NCBI GenBank assembly: GCA_039583875.1
Contig: CM077150.1
Span: 49,924,261 to 49,988,260, forward strand
DNA from: Platanthera guangdongensis
Lineage: Eukaryota; Streptophyta; Magnoliopsida; Asparagales; Orchidaceae
Length of the DNA: 64,000 nt
Direction of reading: 5' to 3'
Part shown: positions 57,501-64,000 of the stretch, in pieces
Numbering within the stretch: the first letter of the stretch is position 1
Layout of the letters: the number at the start of each line of letters is the position of its first letter
Notes under the pieces: model-generated
The model's input: only the letters and a program-made list of their open reading frames with translations
The model's database searches: none
Told to the model about the DNA's origin: nothing
Translations under genes and position numbers: made by a program

Positions 57501-59251
57501 AATACACATAAGTCGTTGGTCAGTTGGTCTGCATGTTGTAATTTGATGTATTCATAATAGAAATGTAGGCCTCACATTGGGGACAATATAGTGGGTGCAC
57601 CTAGTTTGGGTCGATTCTTGATGAGGTCACCCTTAGGGCCAAATGCTAGGTTGTCTTAGTACCAAGGTGATGTGGTTGTGCTCGGGGCTGACGAAGTATC
57701 TCCTTTGCCCTGAAAATAATAATTCACTTACGTTTAGTGAAAGAGTAATGGAAAAAGGGGGTTTGGTAATAAATAGTTACCCATAAAAGTAAGTGCCTTG
57801 AGAAAGGGAGCTTTGAGCTTCAGCCCATCATAATTCCTAGTGCCCTCGAGTGCCCTTCACCGGGCATGCCCTGGGCAGTCCAAGGTTAATACACCCTAAA
57901 CTTTAAGAATAAGTAGAATGAAAGAGTAACCAATAATAAACCACCATCACATACACTCACGTCGTCATTTCGGGAGGATAGTTGGTTTAGATTCACGAGC
58001 GGTGGTCTCAGTGTTTGATAGAATTGATGGATTGGTTTGGTGGGCCGATGGCTCAGGAGCTTTTTATAGCATGTATGCATGTTCATTAAGTGGTGGGTCC
58101 TCGTTATTGGATGGTCGTTCACACCGATATCGATACGTTTACTCAGCAAGTGTAACTGTTCACTTAGCCCATAAAAGACTGGTGGTTTTGCCAGCACTAG
58201 TATAAGAGACTCCATAGCCCCTGACTGTGGGTGTACCGAGTCGTACGCATGGTCTAGTCTATATAGTGTGAATGCTGAACTAAGAGTGGGGAGGCCTAAC
58301 CCACTACCTCTGTATACCATAATGAGAGGTACCTGAGATTTTAGCTAACTACAAATGGGGGAACTAAAGGTCTGTGTGCATAGAGTCGGGTGGGTGTGTT
58401 GTACTTGTCTATCATGCATAGAGAGTCATGTCATATCATTTCATTAAACTTCTACCCCTAACGTATTAATTATTATGGGATCTTATACACGTTAGGCCTT
58501 GCAAAATGACCCATTAACTTATAAGTCCGTATGGACATTCTTATAAGTTAAGGTTACTTTCTATGTGATGATAGTTAGTTGTTTAACCTTTACTTTATAT
58601 TATTTTTTCTATTATGTCATTCCTTTACTTTCTGTTCATTTATATACCAACTAACATTGTTATAGATACATTTTAGCATATGTTAGTTAGGGCCACTATC
58701 ACCTGCTTTTGTTTACTCTCCAGTTTCAGTACCTTCCTCTCATTCTCCTTCGCACGATGCCTAGGTGTCGCAGGAGGAGGGGAGGGGGACCAAGACTTAG
58801 TTTAAACTAACAACCTGATGAACATAACATTAGGGACTCCAGCTAGGGGACATGCTATAGCACCAGGGGAACCATCACATCTAGTAGCAGGTGAACCAGC
58901 CTAGTCTAGGTGTGGCAGCAACAGCAGTCATGGGATCCGTGAGTGACTAGTAGCTTTTCTTCTGTGAGTGTTATGTAGTGTGGATTATATGTACTGGGCA
59001 GGAGCCTTTTATCATTACTTTCAGACTTACTATTTCATGTTGATGAGCTTTTATATTATGTGGACTCACTTTTTTGGCATGTGATTGTTGACTCATTACT
59101 TAAATATGATTACTTCTATTTCTTCTATGGTCATGGTTGTGTATTGCCAGCAGAATCGGTGATTTGTGGGGATAACCTTCTCAGTAGTCAGTGTCATTAC
59201 AAAGCGGCGGTTCTCGTCATAAGACCCAAAAAGAAAAAATGGGGTCTTACA
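54546..59251 (+). repeat. G4 3' LTR (4.7 kb)
   Basis: Starts TGTAACATCCC after GGGGATGAAATTT and ends GGGGTCTTACA. The ends fit the G1 and G3 pattern. Nothing coding was found: the ORFs inside are short and lack motifs. Contains C-runs near 54990, an (AT) tract near 55898, and AT-rich sequence over 56000-57500. No second copy is in the window, so the end is judged from its sequence only. Confidence 0.65.
54585..54607. repeat. Perfect hairpin near the start of G4 LTR
   Basis: TTATCATGAC and GTCATGATAA are inverted 10-mers around TAG, 40 bases into the LTR. Confidence 0.85.
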
Positions 59252-59269
59252 ATGGGTAAGGGAGTATAT

Positions 59270-60930
59270 AAGCCAACCATGGGCCTCCCTCACTTTGCCA
59301 AATGACAAATATGACATCGCCCAACAATACAAGCCACATCACACTTAAGGTTGGGCCAAACAAAACTATCCTCGACGATAACAATGTTCTTGTCTCAAAA
59401 AAATGACCAGTGCCTCCTCCTATATGCATTTTAACAATGAGGAAGTCCAAAGTGAAGAATCACGAATACAAAGATGTATTCCTCAAAATAACCAACCATC
59501 TCTCATTTGGTACGTATTTTGAGGACTCTGAGACTTGGCATCAAAAGACGCATAAATATGACAAAATTTCTTGTAATTAATGTAAATCATCTTATCAAAC
59601 CTGGTGACTTCGATCATGACCCTCATAGTAGTACATACTCTACTTAATGCATCTTCCACATTGTTCATAGCACCCGATATATACTTAATAACAAATGTGT
59701 ATTATCATAAAAATTGAATCCACTTAACTTGTCGGAAACTAAACTTCTTGTGAGGGTTTATATATTTGCCACATAGTCAAAATATAACACAAACTCTTTA
59801 AAAAGAAGATAATGTCTACAATGATGGAGTGATTGGATAATAATATAAACTTCTTTATTTTAGGGTGAATACTTTTGTCAAGCCACATTTAATTTTTCGC
59901 TAAAGAATACAATAGGATGACCTTCTTGCTTTAGGATGCCACCAATGCCAACTCCTAAAGCATCACAGGACGCTTCAAAAACCTTATTAAAATTTCAAAC
60001 CCTCAAAATAAGGGGTCTTAATAAGCTATTCTTAATCTTTAAGAAGGTCATAGATGCTATGATAGTCCATCTAAACTCACCCGTTTGGAGACAGTGAGTC
60101 ATATGTAGCATTTTAGTGATGAACCCTTGAATATATCTACGATTGAAGGTTGTTAATCCATGAAAACTATGAACTTCATGAATAGATGATGATACTTACC
60201 ACACTTGAATGACTCTTATCTTTGCAGAGTCAGCAAAGACTCTTTTGCTTGACACAATAAAACATAAAAATATAGTCGAGGAGGTCATAAATGAACATTT
60301 TTTGGTGTGCATAAGTTGCTCTCGTCAAAGAATCTTAAATACTTATCAAAGATGTTAAAGGTGATCATCCCTAGATTTAATAAAAATTAAAATATCATCA
60401 AAATATATGGCAAGAAATTTCCAAATATGAGGTTGAATAATATGGGTCATGAATCGCATAAATATGCTTGGGACATTAGTTAACCCTTCTTTTGTTTTAA
60501 TGGTCGTCTTCCACTCATCACCTTCTCGTATACAGATTTAGTAGTATACACTTAGAAGATCATCTTCGAGAAGGTGGTCGCTTCTGATATTATATCTAAC
60601 ATATCATCAAGTCTTGGTTTGGGAAATCTATATTTAACTATACTTTTATTTAACATGCGGCTATCAATGCACATGTGCCATGTCCCAACCTTCTTATGGG
60701 TAAGAAGGGCAGGAACTACACAAGGAGACATACTATCTCTAATGATGCCTCGACTGAAGAGGACATCAACCTAATGTTTGGGCTCAACATGCTCAGTAAG
60801 AATCATTCCATAATGGGGTAGGTTTGGGAGTGTAGATCCAGGAATGAGGTTCATTGCATGTTGAATACTTCTTAATGATGGTAGTTCAGCTGGTAACCCT
60901 TTTAAACAAACTTCCTTGAAATCTCATAGG
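59270..60930 (-). pseudogene. G5 RT, RNase H and integrase start
   Basis: Minus strand: RT N terminus at 60780-60555 reads VVPALLTHKKVGTWHMC, YRFPKPRLDDMLDII, which parallels G2 ([17 protein letters not shown]). RNase H at 59990-59880 resembles FEASCDALGVGIGGIL-QEGHPI. Integrase zinc finger at 59420-59290 reads GGGTGHFFETRTLL, VEDSFVWPNLKCDV and CHICHLAK. Several frames are needed to follow it. Confidence 0.75.
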
Positions 60931-61329
60931 AGGTCACTTACCTCAGATGCTAATGTGTTCATAAGCACCGTAATAGGTGAATTTAAGATAACTAAAAAAA
61001 ACATAAGTGGGTGTTCTATTTCTTTTTTAAACTCATGTCTACTAATGATATGAAGGGACGTACATTCAATAGAGGCCAATGCATTCACTGGTGATTTTGG
61101 TGCATCTTCTTTAGATTTAGTTGGTTTTAGAATCACATGCTAACCTCCAAAAGAAAATGTATATGTGTTTGAATGTCCTTAATGTGTCACATCCAAATCG
61201 TATAACCATGGTTGTGAGAAGAGTATATGCACAACATCCATTGGGAGGACTTCACACCATATCTTATCACTATATTAACTTAACTATATTGGCACCAAAC
61301 AGTATTGAGAAATAGATTTGGATGTAGTA

Positions 61330-61470
61330 TCTATCCAAGCAACTTTATATGGTATAGGGTGAGATTCAGTAGTAAGATTTAGTCTAATAAGAGATATAGT
61401 TGATACAGCATTCTTTAAACTACAACTATCAATAATAATTTTGCATGTCTTCTCTCCTATTTTAGTGATA
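61330..61470 (-). pseudogene. G5 aspartic protease remnant
   Basis: The minus strand reads KIIIDSCSLKNAVST followed by HPIPYKVAWID, matching the retropepsin of CRM/Galadriel-type chromoviruses, where the active site is IIDSGS or IIDGGS. Here the catalytic Gly is Cys, so it would be dead. Confidence 0.6.
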
Positions 61471-61989
61471 GTAGTAAATATAATTGTGTGCTTCCAATCT
61501 TCATTTGTTTGTGGTGTGGTAAGAATACATCGTACAACTGCTAACTCAGTAATTTAAGTGCTTTGTCAGATTCTCCGTCTTCTTCTAACGGCTTTACTTC
61601 AATATCTTTTAAGTTTTGTGATGATTGGAAGGGTTCAAATCATGTATGAAGGTTACGTAGGCACTTAGTTGCATAATACCCAATTTGTTTGTAATTAAAG
61701 CTTGTGATATTTGTGGCTTTGAGCCCAGTATTTTCGCTAGTTGACTTAGAGCCAGATTTTCCATGAATGGATTTTCCCTTAGGATCAAAGAATGATTTAG
61801 AAATAGTTTATGTAGGCATGGGCGGTGCTACCCTTGGTGTTTGGTTACATTGAGTGAGGGCATTAAATTTATGTTGCTGATGGGTCTTGAGGTAACAATC
61901 AACTTAAATTTCCATATGAGAAGCTTCCTCTAAAGTGCTCACAATTCGAATGGTCATTTTGACCTTTACATCTGGGCAGAAACCAACTT

Positions 61990-62592
61990 TAAATCAAGCA
62001 ATTGATGCCTTTAAAGTTTCTAATATGGCACATCTAAGCATTAGATCATGAAAGTCGGTTGAATATTTAGCCACAGTTTCGGTTTCTTGGTTAAGATTAG
62101 GTAATTCATAGAAAAGATGATCATTATATGAATCAGAAAGGTATTTCTCATATAAAGGTGCTTTTATCTCCATCCAACTACCCACCTTCTAATTTTTATG
62201 CTCTTCTTTCCTCTCTATTTCCATTAAATAAGTTTGAATGGGTCATTTTAACATTAATTTAGCAAACTTGACTTGAAAGGTTGGTCGAATATTAATCCAA
62301 TTAAAATATTATTCAATATCAGTGAGCTAATCAAAAAGAATCTAGGATCTAAGTTTCCATCAAAGGTTGGATCATCGATTTTAGCTCTACGAAAAAGGTC
62401 ATCATAAATATTTCTCTCTAAGTTCCTTGGAATTACATGAGTGGGGTTAAACCTTTGGTCATTATGATGGTAAGGGCACCATATAACTCTTCTTGGTTCT
62501 TGATCAAGATGATCATCTAACTCAAAATTAGAAAAAATGATTTCCTGTGAGTTCAGGATTTTGAATGCTAGGCCATTTTTTAAGTTTATCAT
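61990..62592 (-). pseudogene. G5 gag remnant
   Basis: The minus strand has FRRAKIDDPTFDGNLDPRFFL (gypsy gag start: a Phe-Asp-Gly-x-Leu-Asp-Pro motif), then WMEIKAPLYEKYLSDSYNDHLFYEL and VAKYSTDFHDLMLRC, the retrotransposon gag core. Two frames are needed. Confidence 0.75.
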
Positions 62593-63404
62593 GATCTATC
62601 GGGGGTTTGAGTGTATTAGTGGGAGATTTTCTAATATTATTTTCAAGCGTCTCTACTCAATCCACCAAAATTTTGTTGGAAGTTTCCATTCTTTCAAACC
62701 TCTCTATTTTGTTTTGTAACATGTCTTCTATGGTTGTAGATGGATTTATAGCATATTCTGCGCCAATATGAGTAGACATTGATGAAAATTTTCTAGGGTG
62801 AAAAATATTTATCTATGATAAAGCTACAAACCTTGATTCCTAAACAACAATGAATTTTATATTAGATATTTTCTCCTTCTAGAAAGTTATATACGACTTC
62901 AAAACTAAGAGATGAACCTTTATTTCATAATATTTGGAGATTGATTCTCAGAGTTCTGATTTTTTTTAATAAAGGAAGCAGGAAGGTGAAATTGAGAATT
63001 CAATAATGCTTGATTTAAAACAAACAAATGATATTTATATCTAATCATGGAGTTTCTTGTAAAAAATTAGAGAGTTTTTAGGAAATACACTGAAGTTATG
63101 ATCTGGAGTGTTTCAACTTTTTGGACTTATTAATAGAGTTTTAGAAAAAAATAAGATAATAATGCATTCATTAATGTAGAAATAAAAAGATTAAATATGG
63201 AAATGATTATATTTTTTTAAATAAAACAAATTTTAAATGAGCTTCAAAATTTTGTGAGAGATTTGTAAAGATTAAAAGAGCTTACTATTAAAGTCATAGC
63301 ACAAAATATTTTGATTTACAATTTTCATAATTCTTATAGTTGACAATGCATGAGGCAATAATAAATTTCTATTTTAGGATGTTTCCAGATAAGAGTTAGG
63401 AAAA
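62593..63404 (-). other. G5 leader region
   Basis: AT-rich sequence between the primer site and gag; no motif or ORF of note. Confidence 0.4.
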
Positions 63405-63421
63405 ACCTTGCTTTGATATGA
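63405..63421 (-). other. G5 primer-binding site, mutated tRNA-Met type
   Basis: On the minus strand TCATATCAAAGCAAGG, which is TGGTATCAAAGC with two G-to-A changes. Confidence 0.5.
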
Positions 63422-63427
63422 ATTTAA

Positions 63428-64000
63428 TGTAGACGAAGATGTTTATAAGGTGATGTAAGATGAAATTTGAGTTTTCATGGATATTAGAAGTTCTCTTACT
63501 TTAAAAAATTGAGTTGTATGAATATTGGATTTTTAATAACGAGCAAGATGAAAATGCAATCGTCAATAATTTGGTGGTATACGATGAGTTGCTAACCGAT
63601 AGTGTCTACTCTTAATAATCATGTAGAAGAAGAATACCATAGCTTTGAAAGAGAAATACCGTAACAAAACTATTTTTGTAATTTTGGTTCAAGGGATAAC
63701 TCAAGTTAGTACTTATCAGGTATTCCTTCATCAGGTCGTTGCCTAGTCCTTCCTTGAAAGTACTTCAAGGGATGTACATTCTTAATCTTAGTAGTCCTTC
63801 AATCAGAGGGAAAATGTACAAAGAAGAACAATGTATCAACAAATAACAATTGCAATTTTCATTTATTCAAAGGATGATTACAACAAGAACATTCATGCCT
63901 ATTTATATATTTTGAGAGTCATAAAGGGTGAGGATGAAAGAGCTTTGGAGTCCATGTATTTGGTTGGGGGTTTGATAATTATTATGGTGGTATTTAGTCA
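63428..64000 (-). repeat. G5 5' LTR, partial
   Basis: Starts (window orientation) TGTAGACGAAG and runs past the window end. There is no second copy to check against; it is placed by the adjoining primer site. Confidence 0.4.

Larger units (their letters stand above)
51410..59251 (+). mobile_element. G4: 5'-truncated Ty3/gypsy with a 4.7-kb LTR
   Basis: Begins in mid-RT (no 5' LTR, gag, protease or RT N terminus), continues through RNase H and integrase to a 3' LTR. Pol resembles G1 and G3. The absent 5' half and the abrupt join to copia RT at 51410 suggest a deletion or template-switch junction. Confidence 0.8.
59252..64000 (-). mobile_element. G5: decayed Ty3/gypsy chromovirus, 5' LTR runs off the window
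   Basis: On the minus strand: partial LTR (from about 63428 to the window end), primer site, gag, protease, RT, RNase H and the start of integrase, cut at 59252 by the G4 LTR end. RT and protease are of the same type as G2. All parts are broken by stops and small shifts, and it is AT-rich, so it is among the oldest elements here. Confidence 0.75.

Noticed and set aside
57886..58320. 144-codon minus-strand ORF
   Set aside because: Inside the G4 LTR, without recognisable domain; could be chance in a 4.7-kb region.

Overview
The window is transposable-element DNA from a flowering plant, almost wall to wall. I see no host gene, no tRNA or rRNA gene and nothing bacterial. The evidence is stacked Ty3/gypsy and Ty1/copia LTR retrotransposons with primer-binding sites matching plant tRNA ends, 5-bp target-site duplications (TSDs), TG...CA termini, a Sirevirus-type copia element with an extra env-like gene, and chromovirus-type polyproteins. 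The species cannot be named from this sequence. I use these labels: G1-G5 gypsy, C1-C5 copia, S1 gypsy solo LTR, T1 Tat/Ogre-like remnant, L1 Athila/LARD-like LTR.

Layout. G1 (50-11268, +) is a complete but decayed gypsy chromovirus; its 3' LTR is split by solo LTR S1 (7020-9450, TSD CGTAG). T1 (11269-16089) holds two diverged copies of a minus-strand coiled-coil gene, a palindromic junction, a plus-strand gag-protease, and a 27-bp minisatellite. That minisatellite is interrupted by C1 (16090-33482, +, TSD ACCCT), a 17.4-kb Sirevirus-like element, and resumes at 33488-33905. C1's gag is split by solo LTR C2 (17896-23500, TSD CAATA), and C2 is itself split by G2 (18123-21740, TSD CGTTC). This is a three-deep nest in which every level has a perfect 5-bp TSD. 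G2 has gypsy pol genes between 261-bp inverted, not direct, terminal repeats.

From 33906 the sequence is AT-rich: short inverted-repeat units, an (AT)45 tract, and L1 (LTR 36490-37767, minus) with a tRNA-Asp-type primer site. A minus-strand copia LTR, C3 (37945-50669), is split by G3 (38634-49543, minus). G3 is the best preserved gypsy element here, and its 5' LTR is split by solo LTR C4 (46112-48070, TSD GACTC). A copia reverse-transcriptase scrap (C5) abuts a 5'-truncated gypsy, G4 (51410-59251, +), with a 4.7-kb LTR. The window ends in G5 (59252-64000, minus), a very decayed chromovirus related to G2.

Common theme. Families of both superfamilies carry dense arrays of short GC-rich palindromes in their LTRs (TACCGC/GCGGTA in G1, ACACG/CGTGT in G3 and S1, TCGTCGA/TCGACGA in C1, C2, C4 and also G3 and S1, TTGAGTGA/TCACTCAA in C3). 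In C1 the same palindrome also sits inside the gag-pol reading frame and again between pol and the env-like gene. All coding regions except the env-like ORF and stretches of G3 pol are broken by stops or frameshifts.
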